Positions 1-7,966 of a stretch of 10,165 nt of DNA are shown one piece after another. Source of the stretch: JAFMIT01 sp044341215 (lineage in GTDB: Bacteria > Actinomycetota > Actinomycetes > S36-B12 > UBA5976); contig JBIISC010000034.1 of NCBI GenBank assembly GCA_044341215.1, positions 1-10,165 on the forward strand, in the 5' to 3' direction. How positions within the stretch are numbered: the stretch's first letter is position 1; every line of letters begins with the position of its first letter. Below the pieces are notes generated by a model. The model had not been told where the DNA came from, did no database searches, and worked only from the letters and a program-made list of their open reading frames with translations. The position numbers were made by a program, and so were the translations under genes.

Positions 1-380
1 AGACTGTCGGAACTGCACCCAATGCGAATAAGACTTTAGAAAATATGCAGTTGGCTTTATATCAATACGCCGTGCAAAAGGGTTTTGTCGAACATCATCA
101 ATTAATTGAACTAGAAAAACCAATTAATACCGAAGGCGCAGCTTTGATTTGTGTTCGACTACCAGAAGGAACATCCAAGGGCGTTGAGAAACCAGGCCCA
201 CTTCTGCGAACCCAAGCGGCAATGGACACCGAGAAACCTTGGATTGAAGATCATTTGTTCACTGCTGCAGAAATAGTTCGAGCTGAAAACTTTAAACCAA
301 CAAAAGGTGATGCTTGCAAATTTTGCAGCATCAAAATTGCATGTCCAATTCAACCAACCGGTGTGCAGGTGATCGACTAA
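1..380 (+). CDS. adnA: AdnA-type helicase-nuclease subunit, C-terminal end (partial)
   Basis: The reading frame is open from base 3 and stops with TAA at 378-380, so only the last 125 residues are visible; the helicase part lies upstream of the window. The visible piece is the end of a RecB/PD-(D/E)XK nuclease domain. It opens just after the expected DxK motif, has the QxxxY-type helix (QLALYQYAV, from base 48), and ends with three cysteines spaced CxxC-x5-C (codons at 315, 324 and 342). That is the C-terminal iron-sulfur cysteine pattern of AddB and Cas4-like nucleases; a fourth cysteine would lie outside the window. The next gene encodes a complete UvrD-like helicase fused to a RecB-like nuclease and begins inside this stop codon, which is the arrangement of mycobacterial adnA-adnB. 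The role, double-strand-end resection together with AdnB, is known for the family. The AdnA label depends mainly on this context; an AddB-like name is the alternative. Confidence 0.82.
   Translation, partial: TVGTAPNANKTLENMQLALYQYAVQKGFVEHHQLIELEKPINTEGAALICVRLPEGTSKGVEKPGPLLRTQAAMDTEKPWIEDHLFTAAEIVRAENFKPTKGDACKFCSIKIACPIQPTGVQVID
367..372 (+). promoter_or_regulatory. Ribosome binding site of adnB (decides the start)
   Basis: AGGTGA lies 7 bases before the ATG at 380-382. This ATG shares its A with the TAA stop of the upstream gene (TAATG), so adnB translation is probably coupled to adnA. It also argues against the in-frame ATG at 314, which would start inside the cysteine codons of adnA. 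Confidence 0.7.
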
Positions 381-3300
381 TGAGTGAGAAGAAGAGTTAT
401 TCAGGAAAAGACATCGCAACTGTCATGGGAATCGATTTCCTAGATGAGCAACTTGCTGCAATAACCGCTGAAGTAGAACCTGGCGAGTTTGCTGAACTCG
501 ATCCAGGTGTGATTATTGCCAGTGCCGGCTCAGGTAAAACGGCTGTGATGGCGGCTCGAGTTGTTTATCTTGTGGCAAATGAGAAAGTACCAGCTGAAAA
601 AATCCTAGGTCTAACCTTTACAAATCTTGCAACTGGCGAATTGCGTTCCCGGGTTCGTCAGAGCCTTACCAAACTAGGTGTCAAAACCCCAGACACAAAT
701 ACATCTGCCGAACCAGTTGTAACCACTTACCATTCATTCGCTTCCCAGTTGATAAAGCAATACGGAATGTTGGTCGGTGTGGAGCCAGACCACCAAGTTA
801 TTTCTGATGTTCGCCGCCAACAACTTTGTGCTCGCACTATCTCGCGCTCAACAGCCGATTTCGAAAAACTCAAAGTTTCTTTCTCCTACATCCTCGATCG
901 AATTTTGAAACTTGATGATGCACTTGCTGATTCGAATGTCTCGTTAGAGGATTTTGAGAAATTTGGAAACAAGCTTGTTGCTGATTCCAAAACTTTGATT
1001 CCTGACGGAGACAACGATTTTAAAGAAACAGGGCAAGCGCAAGTTGTTTATGCCCAACTTGTACGCGAATTTCGCGAGAATAAGCGTCTATATAACGCAC
1101 TTGACTATGCGGATATGAATCGGCTTGCTTTAGAAATTGTGGACAAGGCTGATTCAATTCGCGAACAGCTTCGCGTGCAATATGAAATGGTGCTGCTTGA
1201 CGAATATCAAGATACTTCAATTGCTCAACGAACTCTTATCCAGAAGTTGTTTGGCGATGCGCACCCAGTTAATGCGGTAGGCGATCCACTTCAATCTATT
1301 TATGGCTTTAGAGGCGCATCCTCTAAAAACATTTCCAATTTCCCTAATCACTTCAAATCCAAGACTGGAGGGAACGGCCATGTTTTCGATTTACCGATAA
1401 CTCAGCGAAATGGAAAGAACATTGTTGAATTCGCAAATGTTTTGACCAATCGCTTGCGCTTTCCCGATGCACACCCAGAGCTCAAACCACTTCAAGCGCC
1501 AAAGAATCCAAAGTATGGAGATGGAAAACTTCACATTTCTTCCTTCCGCACTCGCGATGAAGAAGCGGCTTGGATAGTTAAAGAAATTAGGGACTGCGAA
1601 GCCAACGGAATTCCATTAGAAGAAATTGCACTCTTGTTCCGCAAACGCAAAGGCATTGCTTGGGCACTCAAGTTCCTAAATGAAGCTGGGATTCCAGCTC
1701 AAGTGCGAACCAAGATGGATCTATTGGAAGTTCCTGAAATTGTTGAACTGATTGCAATGTTGCGCGTAGTTGCCGAACCGGCCGCTAATTCGGCATGGGT
1801 ACGTCTGTTGACCGGACCACGTTGGCGAATTGGTAATCGGGATTTAGCAATCATTGGTAGACATGCAAGCTCAATGGCGTATGACGCCCGCGTTCAAGGT
1901 GAGCGCGGTTTAGAAAACGCATTAGAGGCTGCAATTGCCGGCGGAGACATCGCTGAAAACACCGCATATGGCGATGCGATAGCTGACATTGTTGAAAACG
2001 GTAATCCAGATTTGTCGAAAGCTGCCTTCAACCGGATTAAGAATTTGAATAATGAAGTTCAATACTTACGTGCTCAAGCCGGTGATCCGCTCAAGCATTT
2101 TGTTTATCGAGTTGCAAGTGTCAGTGGTTTGTTGATTGAATCAATCTCCGAACCAAATCGAATCAAGCGTGGCATGGATTCAAACCTGCGCGCTTTCTTC
2201 TCGCTGGTTTCCGACTTCACCGCACTTGATGGCGAATCGAATCTATTTGCCCTATTGCGTTGGATTGATGATTCTCGAAAACACGACACTGCAATTGAGA
2301 TCGCATCGGTTACTCATGAAGGTGCTGTGCAGCTGATTACGGTCCACTCATCCAAAGGTTTGCAATTTCGGGTGGTGGGTTTGCCACAAATGAGTGAAGG
2401 CATCTTCCCAGTTAGCACTGGTAGCGATAACTGGGTCACAAGCCCTTGGGTGGTTCCTTACGAATTGCGCGATGAAGAAATGGATTTAGTTTTAAAAAGA
2501 TATCCAATTCGCGGCCGCGAACTGACAAATGAAGACATCGAGGAATATGACGAAGCTAGAAAACTTGCAGATTCGTTTGAAGAACGTCGGTTGGCATATG
2601 TAGCACTAACACGTGCTGAAGAAATGGTATTCATCTCCTCGAGTGCAATTGATCCCTCAATTACGAAACAACGCAAACCATCAGTCTTCTTCAACGAAGT
2701 TCTTGAGTCTGCAAAACTTATGGAAACTGCAATCGCCGAAGGTCTTGTTCGCATTGGTGCTATCTACGATGTTGTCCCAGTTAAGGGTGAAAAGATCCAC
2801 GTTGTTGAAACTGGCGAATGGCCAATCGAATTGAAATCTCCTGCCATCAAACGGATTCAAGATTCAGCAATTCGAGTTAAAGAATTGATGCAAAATCAGT
2901 CTCCGCAAACCCCGTCAGCTTCGACGTTGGTAAATGAATGGGATAAGGCGATTAAGGCCATTGAACGTGAAATCAAATTGCATGACAATCCAACTCGTCT
3001 TGTTCCTTTGCCGGAAAGTTTGAGCGTGACTCAAATCCAAAGACTTGCGCAAGATGAAGAATCGTTTGTTGCAAATCTAATCAGGCCAATGCCAACCGAA
3101 CCTGCGCCAGCCGCTGCCCAAGGAACTGCTTTCCACGCGTTTGTTGAGCATTGGGCACATGAGGCTAAAGGTGGCAGTGTTACTGCAACTTTGCCAGACA
3201 TGGAAAACATGGATCAAACCGAACCTGAAAGATTTGATTTGCCGACTCTCGAAAAATTCAAAGAGACTTTCCGAAATTCAATCTGGGCAAAATCTGTTCC

Positions 3301-3595
3301 ACATATTGTGGAAGCACCATTCGCAATTTCATTAGGTGGATACGTTGTTCGTGGACGAATCGACGCGATTTACAAAGATGGTGACATCTTCACATTAGTT
3401 GACTGGAAGACCAATTCATCTTCAAATGCTGACACATTGCAGTTGGCTATTTACCGGTTGGCTTGGGCAGATTCTTTGAATATTCCGCTAGAAAATATCA
3501 AAGCTTCGTTTTATTACGTAGCCCGCGATGAAACTGTTACGCCAGAGACTTTCCCAAGTCGCGAGGAAGTAATAAAACTACTTTTAGGGTCTTGA
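380..3595 (+). CDS. adnB: AdnB-type UvrD-like helicase / RecB-like nuclease subunit
   Basis: This 1071-residue protein is an SF1A ATP-dependent DNA helicase with a C-terminal PD-(D/E)XK nuclease. It is the expected partner of the AdnA-like gene upstream in processing double-strand breaks. Helicase motifs in order are: Walker A ASAGSGKT (47-54), TFTNLA motif Ia, DEYQD (274-278), GDPLQSIYGFRG (301-312), the QR of motif IV, TVHSSKGL (about 654-661) and RRLAYVALTRAE (about 736-747). The nuclease follows: H919 in GTAFHAF, D995 in GRIDAIY, D1008-W-K1010, then Q1021 and Y1025 of the QxxxY helix. All catalytic positions are present, so both motor and nuclease should be active. Unlike the upstream subunit, it has no cysteine cluster at its C-terminus. 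The start at 380 is supported by AGGTGA and the TAATG junction. Its last 12 bases overlap the tail of nudC on the other strand. An AddA-like helicase-nuclease is the alternative, but length, gene order and taxon favour AdnB. Confidence 0.9.
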   Translation: MSEKKSYSGKDIATVMGIDFLDEQLAAITAEVEPGEFAELDPGVIIASAGSGKTAVMAARVVYLVANEKVPAEKILGLTFTNLATGELRSRVRQSLTKLGVKTPDTNTSAEPVVTTYHSFASQLIKQYGMLVGVEPDHQVISDVRRQQLCARTISRSTADFEKLKVSFSYILDRILKLDDALADSNVSLEDFEKFGNKLVADSKTLIPDGDNDFKETGQAQVVYAQLVREFRENKRLYNALDYADMNRLALEIVDKADSIREQLRVQYEMVLLDEYQDTSIAQRTLIQKLFGDAHPVNAVGDPLQSIYGFRGASSKNISNFPNHFKSKTGGNGHVFDLPITQRNGKNIVEFANVLTNRLRFPDAHPELKPLQAPKNPKYGDGKLHISSFRTRDEEAAWIVKEIRDCEANGIPLEEIALLFRKRKGIAWALKFLNEAGIPAQVRTKMDLLEVPEIVELIAMLRVVAEPAANSAWVRLLTGPRWRIGNRDLAIIGRHASSMAYDARVQGERGLENALEAAIAGGDIAENTAYGDAIADIVENGNPDLSKAAFNRIKNLNNEVQYLRAQAGDPLKHFVYRVASVSGLLIESISEPNRIKRGMDSNLRAFFSLVSDFTALDGESNLFALLRWIDDSRKHDTAIEIASVTHEGAVQLITVHSSKGLQFRVVGLPQMSEGIFPVSTGSDNWVTSPWVVPYELRDEEMDLVLKRYPIRGRELTNEDIEEYDEARKLADSFEERRLAYVALTRAEEMVFISSSAIDPSITKQRKPSVFFNEVLESAKLMETAIAEGLVRIGAIYDVVPVKGEKIHVVETGEWPIELKSPAIKRIQDSAIRVKELMQNQSPQTPSASTLVNEWDKAIKAIEREIKLHDNPTRLVPLPESLSVTQIQRLAQDEESFVANLIRPMPTEPAPAAAQGTAFHAFVEHWAHEAKGGSVTATLPDMENMDQTEPERFDLPTLEKFKETFRNSIWAKSVPHIVEAPFAISLGGYVVRGRIDAIYKDGDIFTLVDWKTNSSSNADTLQLAIYRLAWADSLNIPLENIKASFYYVARDETVTPETFPSREEVIKLLLGS

Positions 3596-4501
3596 CCATT
3601 CATCTGGAAGTTCGCTTCCGTACCAATGTTCAATTAATTTGCGGGCAACCGAAACTTTAGATGGAATTCTCAACTCACCAGATTTGCAGGCTGCAACAAG
3701 TTCAGCCCTTGAATACCAGTAAGCCTCGACGATCTCATCGTTATCAACCGTAATTTGATTGTCAGACGTGGTGGCCGTGAATGCCAACATCAAACTTGAA
3801 GGAAAAGGCCAAGGCTGACTTCCCATGTATGTGACGGAATCTATTTTGATTCCAGTTTCTTCCATTGCTTCGCGCGCTACCGCAGCTTCAAGTGTTTCAC
3901 CTGGTTCAACAAAGCCGGCAACATGTGAAAAATGTGTTGGTTGCCAAACAGCTTGACGAGCCATAAGTAGTTGGTCTTGTGGATTTGTAATTGCGACAAT
4001 GATTGCTGGATCGGTTCGCGGATAATGTTCAGTGCCATCTTGCGGGCATTGACGAGTCCAACCGGAATTAGAAATAAAAGTTTCTGCGCCGCAACGAGAA
4101 CAGTGAGTGTGTGCTTGATGCCAGTTATTCAAAGCAATTGCTGAAGTTGCCAATCCCGCATCAAGATCTGAAAGATCGGCACCATTAATTCTTAACGAGT
4201 GCCATTCAAATCCGTGTTTGCTTGCAACTGCAGAAACGTCTGAATCTAAACAAACTGCAAAATGTTCACCTTCAAAACTGCCGAGGTATGCAACTGACTC
4301 AACTTCCTGCGCCATCACATAAGCCAGTGAGTTATCTGAAGTTGAAATATTTGCCATTGCAAGTTCAGCGCCGTTCACCAAGAGCACCTTTAGATCGTTT
4401 TGGAGTGCTGCATCCAAGGCTCGAGTCTCGGCTAACCGCTCAGCGCGGCTCCTGCCAAGGGCTAATCCGCTCAGGGTCTCTTGGTTAATGTTGCTCTTCA
4501 C
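3584..4501 (-). CDS. nudC: NAD(H) pyrophosphatase / NAD-RNA decapping Nudix hydrolase NudC
   Basis: This 305-residue Nudix hydrolase is of the NudC type, which splits NADH or NAD into NMN(H) and AMP and in characterised relatives removes NAD caps from RNA. A zinc-finger region has C134, C137 and C152, but the fourth ligand position reads D155 (CPQD). It is followed by HYPRTDPAIIVAI. The Nudix box spans 196-218 (GFVEPGE, then REAMEETGI) and has every signature residue. The NADH-pyrophosphatase hallmark SQPWPFP follows at 228-234. I chose the GTG start at 4501. The longer frame from 4576 would run across the start of uvrD2 and adds a sequence without family character. The gene is divergent from uvrD2 with a 64-base gap, and convergent with adnB with a 12-base overlap. 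The identity is firm; the exact start is not. Confidence 0.9.
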   Translation of the reverse strand: MKSNINQETLSGLALGRSRAERLAETRALDAALQNDLKVLLVNGAELAMANISTSDNSLAYVMAQEVESVAYLGSFEGEHFAVCLDSDVSAVASKHGFEWHSLRINGADLSDLDAGLATSAIALNNWHQAHTHCSRCGAETFISNSGWTRQCPQDGTEHYPRTDPAIIVAITNPQDQLLMARQAVWQPTHFSHVAGFVEPGETLEAAVAREAMEETGIKIDSVTYMGSQPWPFPSSLMLAFTATTSDNQITVDNDEIVEAYWYSRAELVAACKSGELRIPSKVSVARKLIEHWYGSELPDEWSRP

Positions 4502-4508
4502 GCCCGTG

Positions 4509-4514
4509 AGATTA
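4509..4514 (-). promoter_or_regulatory. Possible -10 element of nudC (leaderless GTG start)
   Basis: On the minus strand TAATCT lies 7 bases before the GTG at 4501, and there is no good Shine-Dalgarno sequence before that codon. Transcription starting about 7 bases after the hexamer would begin at the GTG itself, giving a leaderless mRNA, which is common in actinobacteria. I see no convincing -35 box, so this is a weak call. Confidence 0.3.
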
Positions 4515-4551
4515 CCGCTCAATGCGCAGGTGGGCTGCCGCAGGCTTGGGT

Positions 4552-4557
4552 GGAAAG
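4552..4557 (+). promoter_or_regulatory. Weak ribosome binding site of uvrD2
   Basis: GGAAAG stands 8 bases before the ATG at 4566-4568. It is a partial Shine-Dalgarno match but favours this ATG over the in-frame ATG at 4488, which lies inside nudC. I see no clear promoter for uvrD2 in the 64-base divergent gap. Confidence 0.4.
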
Positions 4558-4565
4558 ATGCCCCC

Positions 4566-6629
4566 ATGACCGACAACCCACTGCTTGCTGGCCTTGATGA
4601 GAATCAGCGCCTAGCGGTCGAAGCTGTGCGCGGTCGGGTTTCAATCATTGCAACTGCGGGATCGGGTAAAACTCGAGTAATCACAAATCGAATTGCCTAC
4701 GCGATTGAGACAAAGGTTCAAGATGCGGAAACTGGCTTGGCCTTAACTTTCACCAACAAAGCAGCTTCCGAAATTCGTGGTCGTTTGTCTCGGTTGAAGA
4801 TTCCACCAGTGGCTGCGGCAACTTTCCACGCCACCGCACTTCGGCAGCTATCACATTTTTGGCCACAGGTTGTTGGCGGGAAAATGTGGAGTGTTATTTC
4901 CACAAAAACTTCACTAGTTGAAGAAGCAGCGACTGCTGCGCGAATCTCTTTGTCAGATTTCACTCGTCGCTCGGTTGTTGGTGAAATTGAATGGGCAAAG
5001 TCTTCTGGTCTTGATGCCGAGAATTATTTGAAACTAAATCGCAAAGTTGATGAAATCTCTGGTCAGATGATTGTGGACATTTGGGGAAGGTATGCAGACC
5101 TTACAAAGCGCAAGCAGGTTTTAGACTTCGAAGATATTTTGCAACTAAATCTGGGGATGCTCTCAAATTTTCCTGATGTGCTTCAAAAAGTTCGTTCCCG
5201 TTACACCTGGTTTACTGTCGATGAGTTCCAAGATGTCACGCCACTTCAAAATGCATTGCTGCAACTATGGGTTGGAAATCGAAATGAACTTTGCGTAGTT
5301 GGCGATCCTGCTCAGACCATTTACACATTCGCTGGGGCTTCGGCCAACTATTTGCAAGAGTTCAAACGAAACCACCCCGAAACCCTGCAAATTGAATTGA
5401 ATCGCACCTACCGATGCCCTGAGCAAATCTGTGTAGTGGCGAACAACCTAATGACTCAGTCGCCTACGCCAAGTTCGATGATAAGTGCCAAAACAGATGC
5501 TGGCCAAGTTTCGCTGAAGCATTATTCGGACGAAGTCGTGGAAGCCAAAGAAATTGCAGTGCAAATATCTGATTTAATTGAAAAGGGAATCGATCCGCGT
5601 GAAATCTCAGTTTTGCTTCGGATCAATTCCATGTCCCAAGTCTTTGAAGTGGCTTTTGAAGAATTGAATATCCCTTACACAATGCGCGGGCTTACTAGAT
5701 TCTTTGAACGTCCAGAAGTTAAACAGATGCTTTTGGATCTAAGAGTCGGTTCGTATGTCAGCTCAGACATTGAATTAGTAACAGCCGTAAAACAGGTTGC
5801 GAGTTTGCATGGCTGGACTGAAATACCTAAATATTCGTCAGAATCTGCGCGCAGCAAATGGGAAGCGTTGAGTGCCCTGATAAATGTTGCAACTGACTTG
5901 AAGGCTCATAATCCGAGTGCGGGATTTGACGAATACTTTGCGGAAATTTCTCATCGCACAAATGAAAACCATGACCCGCAGGCAGCAGCTGTCACAATCA
6001 GCACCATTCACACTGCTAAAGGTTTGGAATGGGAACATGTGTTTATTCCAAGTGCGGTTGAAGGCATATTGCCATTCGATCCAAAACGAGCATCAGAAAA
6101 CATTGAAGAAGAACGCAGACTTTTTTATGTGGCGATAACCCGCGCTAAACAAGCCGTGCACATCTCCACTGCCCGAACTCGGCTTGGCTATGAGAATGCC
6201 CCATCAAGGTTTCTCAATTCTGTTGGGACCACTGCAGAGGTATTTCTTGCACCAATCAATCAGGCCAAGGTATCTAAACCTGCCACTCGTCCAGAATTCA
6301 AAGTTGAAAAGTGCCGAGTATGCGATCGGGGAATCAATCAGGTTCGCGAACTTGCTTTAAAGAAATGCACTCGATGTGAAAAAGATAGTCAAAAAACTCA
6401 ATTCAGCGATAGCGTAAAGACTGGATTGAAATCTTGGCGCGAAGATTATGCAAAACAAGCTGAGATGCTCCCATGGCTACTTTTAAGTGATCTTGCAATT
6501 GAAGCATTAGCTGAATTCCAACCAAAAGCAATCGAAGACCTAAGCGATATCCACGGAATCAACTCTGCAAAGGCCGATGTGATTGGTGATGAATTGCTTC
6601 TGGTCATTGCTGCAAATCAGCATGACTAA
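4566..6629 (+). CDS. uvrD2: ATP-dependent DNA helicase UvrD2 (SF1A, tetracysteine and HRDC)
   Basis: This 687-residue helicase shows the complete SF1A set: Walker A ATAGSGKT (29-36), TFTNKAASE motif Ia, DEFQD (219-223), GDPAQTIYTFAG (from 246), RTYRCPEQI motif IV, TIHTAKGLEW (480 onward) and RRLFYVAITRAK (517-528). After the motor come four cysteines, C583/C586 and C601/C604 (CxxC, 14 residues, CxxC), and then an HRDC domain at about 613-687, where the motif around IHGINSAKADVIG is recognisable. This domain order is that of mycobacterial UvrD2, a 3'-5' helicase in which the tetracysteine module is known to matter for unwinding. The start at 4566 gives the family-typical opening LLAGLDENQRLAV. 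The gene stands alone on its strand, is divergent from nudC, and its stop overlaps the tail of the AarF-like gene by 4 bases. The call is secure. Confidence 0.94.
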   Translation: MTDNPLLAGLDENQRLAVEAVRGRVSIIATAGSGKTRVITNRIAYAIETKVQDAETGLALTFTNKAASEIRGRLSRLKIPPVAAATFHATALRQLSHFWPQVVGGKMWSVISTKTSLVEEAATAARISLSDFTRRSVVGEIEWAKSSGLDAENYLKLNRKVDEISGQMIVDIWGRYADLTKRKQVLDFEDILQLNLGMLSNFPDVLQKVRSRYTWFTVDEFQDVTPLQNALLQLWVGNRNELCVVGDPAQTIYTFAGASANYLQEFKRNHPETLQIELNRTYRCPEQICVVANNLMTQSPTPSSMISAKTDAGQVSLKHYSDEVVEAKEIAVQISDLIEKGIDPREISVLLRINSMSQVFEVAFEELNIPYTMRGLTRFFERPEVKQMLLDLRVGSYVSSDIELVTAVKQVASLHGWTEIPKYSSESARSKWEALSALINVATDLKAHNPSAGFDEYFAEISHRTNENHDPQAAAVTISTIHTAKGLEWEHVFIPSAVEGILPFDPKRASENIEEERRLFYVAITRAKQAVHISTARTRLGYENAPSRFLNSVGTTAEVFLAPINQAKVSKPATRPEFKVEKCRVCDRGINQVRELALKKCTRCEKDSQKTQFSDSVKTGLKSWREDYAKQAEMLPWLLLSDLAIEALAEFQPKAIEDLSDIHGINSAKADVIGDELLLVIAANQHD

Positions 6630-7939
6630 ATTGAATTAAATCCTGGAACCCATTTGGCGACTTCGCCGCGCGCGGGAATAGTGCACTCAAGTTGCGAAAG
6701 CACACCAATTGAACCGAGCCAAACTCGATGGATCATCAAATAGGACGGCGGCAAATTTAGTTTTAATCCAATTGTGAAATCAGGCCGACGAGGATCGCTT
6801 ACGCGGGCAAAAGTTTCTCGCATCCATTCGCGACTGAACTTAAAGTTTTCGCTTTGTGCTGGGTCGGTAAATGGAGCTAGGTAGTCGTGAAGTTGTTGTG
6901 CGTCTACTTCTACATTAGGCAGCAAGAATCCTTCTTCGCGAAGACCTTGTAAAACATACTCAGGATTGCCACTCATCGAAATAGACATCAATCTGCCCAT
7001 AGTGGTTGGAAGTCCATCAGGTAGGTGAGCGCTTGCTCCGAAATCTAGGACGCCAAGTTTTCCATCGGTAGTGATCCGAAAATTTCCAGGATGCGGATCT
7101 GCGTGCAAGTGTCCACATCTACTCGGGCTAGAAAGCAGGAATCTTTCATACAAAAGCCCGACCCAATCTCGTTCCTCTTGCGTGCCCGATTCAATTACTC
7201 TAGATAGAGGTTTTCCGTCAAGCCATTCAGAAATCAACACACTTTCAGTTGCAAGGATCACGCGTGGAATTTTAAATTCAGGATCATTCTCAAATGCTTC
7301 AACAAAAGCACGTTGCACCCGCGCTTCTTTCTTGTAATCAATTTCTTCGAGTATACGTTCTTGAACTTCATCTAACAAAGGTTCGATTTCAACGCCTGGT
7401 GCGATTATTGCGACCATTCGCGCAATACGGCTTGCTTGTTTAATGTCAGCAGCCAGAGCTTTGCCAGCTCCAGGGTATTGAATCTTCACTGCGACTTGTC
7501 TGCCATCATGCCAAGTGGCTTTGTGCACCTGACCAATAGAAGCTGCCGCACTTGGTTTGAAGTCAAACTCGATAAATTGTTTTTGCCAATCCTTACCAAG
7601 GTTTTTTACCAATACAGATTCAACTGTTGAATTTGGCATTGCTGGCGCAGAGTCTTGCAAACGCGTTAGTGATGCCCGATATGGTTCAGCAAATTCTTCG
7701 GGCAACATAGATTCAAAAATTGAAAGGGCTTGTCCCATTTTCATAGCGCCACCTTTCAACTCACCTAGAGTTTGAAAGATTTGTTCAGCAGTCTTTGCCT
7801 GCAGTTCAGCAGTGATCAAATCTGGATTAGCCCCGATGATTCGCTTGCCAATAGACGCAGTGGCGCGAGTGGCAATGCCAAGTGGCAAAGTCGCTAATTT
7901 CAAACTTCGCGACAAGACTGTTTCGAGGATATCTGACAC
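6626..7939 (-). CDS. AarF/ABC1/UbiB-family atypical protein kinase-like ATPase
   Basis: This 437-residue protein belongs to the ABC1/AarF/UbiB/ADCK family of atypical kinase-fold ATPases. Visible motifs are the family KxGQ signature (K67-M-G69-Q70, in GGAMKMGQ), an alanine-rich nucleotide loop (S130-AAAS, then IGQVH), the VAVK lysine at 152, EEIDYKKEA (198-206), the catalytic-loop equivalent HADPHPGN (279-286) and D299-F-G301. All are intact, so ATP binding and probably hydrolysis are expected. I see no hydrophobic C-terminal segments like those anchoring UbiB, so it looks soluble or peripheral. The start is a GTG at 7939, 27 bases after the stop of the E1-like gene, so the two are probably one transcript. 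Its substrate is unknown. Actinobacteria generally use menaquinone, so a UbiB role in ubiquinone synthesis should not be assumed. The counterpart near uvrD2 in mycobacteria has been linked to macrolide tolerance, as I recall, but nothing in this sequence shows that. Confidence 0.88.
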   Translation of the reverse strand: MSDILETVLSRSLKLATLPLGIATRATASIGKRIIGANPDLITAELQAKTAEQIFQTLGELKGGAMKMGQALSIFESMLPEEFAEPYRASLTRLQDSAPAMPNSTVESVLVKNLGKDWQKQFIEFDFKPSAAASIGQVHKATWHDGRQVAVKIQYPGAGKALAADIKQASRIARMVAIIAPGVEIEPLLDEVQERILEEIDYKKEARVQRAFVEAFENDPEFKIPRVILATESVLISEWLDGKPLSRVIESGTQEERDWVGLLYERFLLSSPSRCGHLHADPHPGNFRITTDGKLGVLDFGASAHLPDGLPTTMGRLMSISMSGNPEYVLQGLREEGFLLPNVEVDAQQLHDYLAPFTDPAQSENFKFSREWMRETFARVSDPRRPDFTIGLKLNLPPSYLMIHRVWLGSIGVLSQLECTIPARGEVAKWVPGFNSI

Positions 7940-7966
7940 TGGGTAAGTGTGGGCGAATATCGCTGA

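Noticed and set aside
314..379. In-frame ATG at 314 extending adnB by 22 residues
   Set aside because: It lies inside the iron-sulfur cysteine codons of adnA; the ATG at 380 has a proper AGGTGA and a TAATG junction.
4488..4565. In-frame ATG at 4488 extending uvrD2 by 26 residues
   Set aside because: It overlaps the nudC coding region on the other strand, and the added sequence has no family character; the 4566 start gives the normal UvrD2 opening.
4502..4576. Longer nudC start at 4576
   Set aside because: It would read over the uvrD2 start codon and adds about 25 residues without NudC character.
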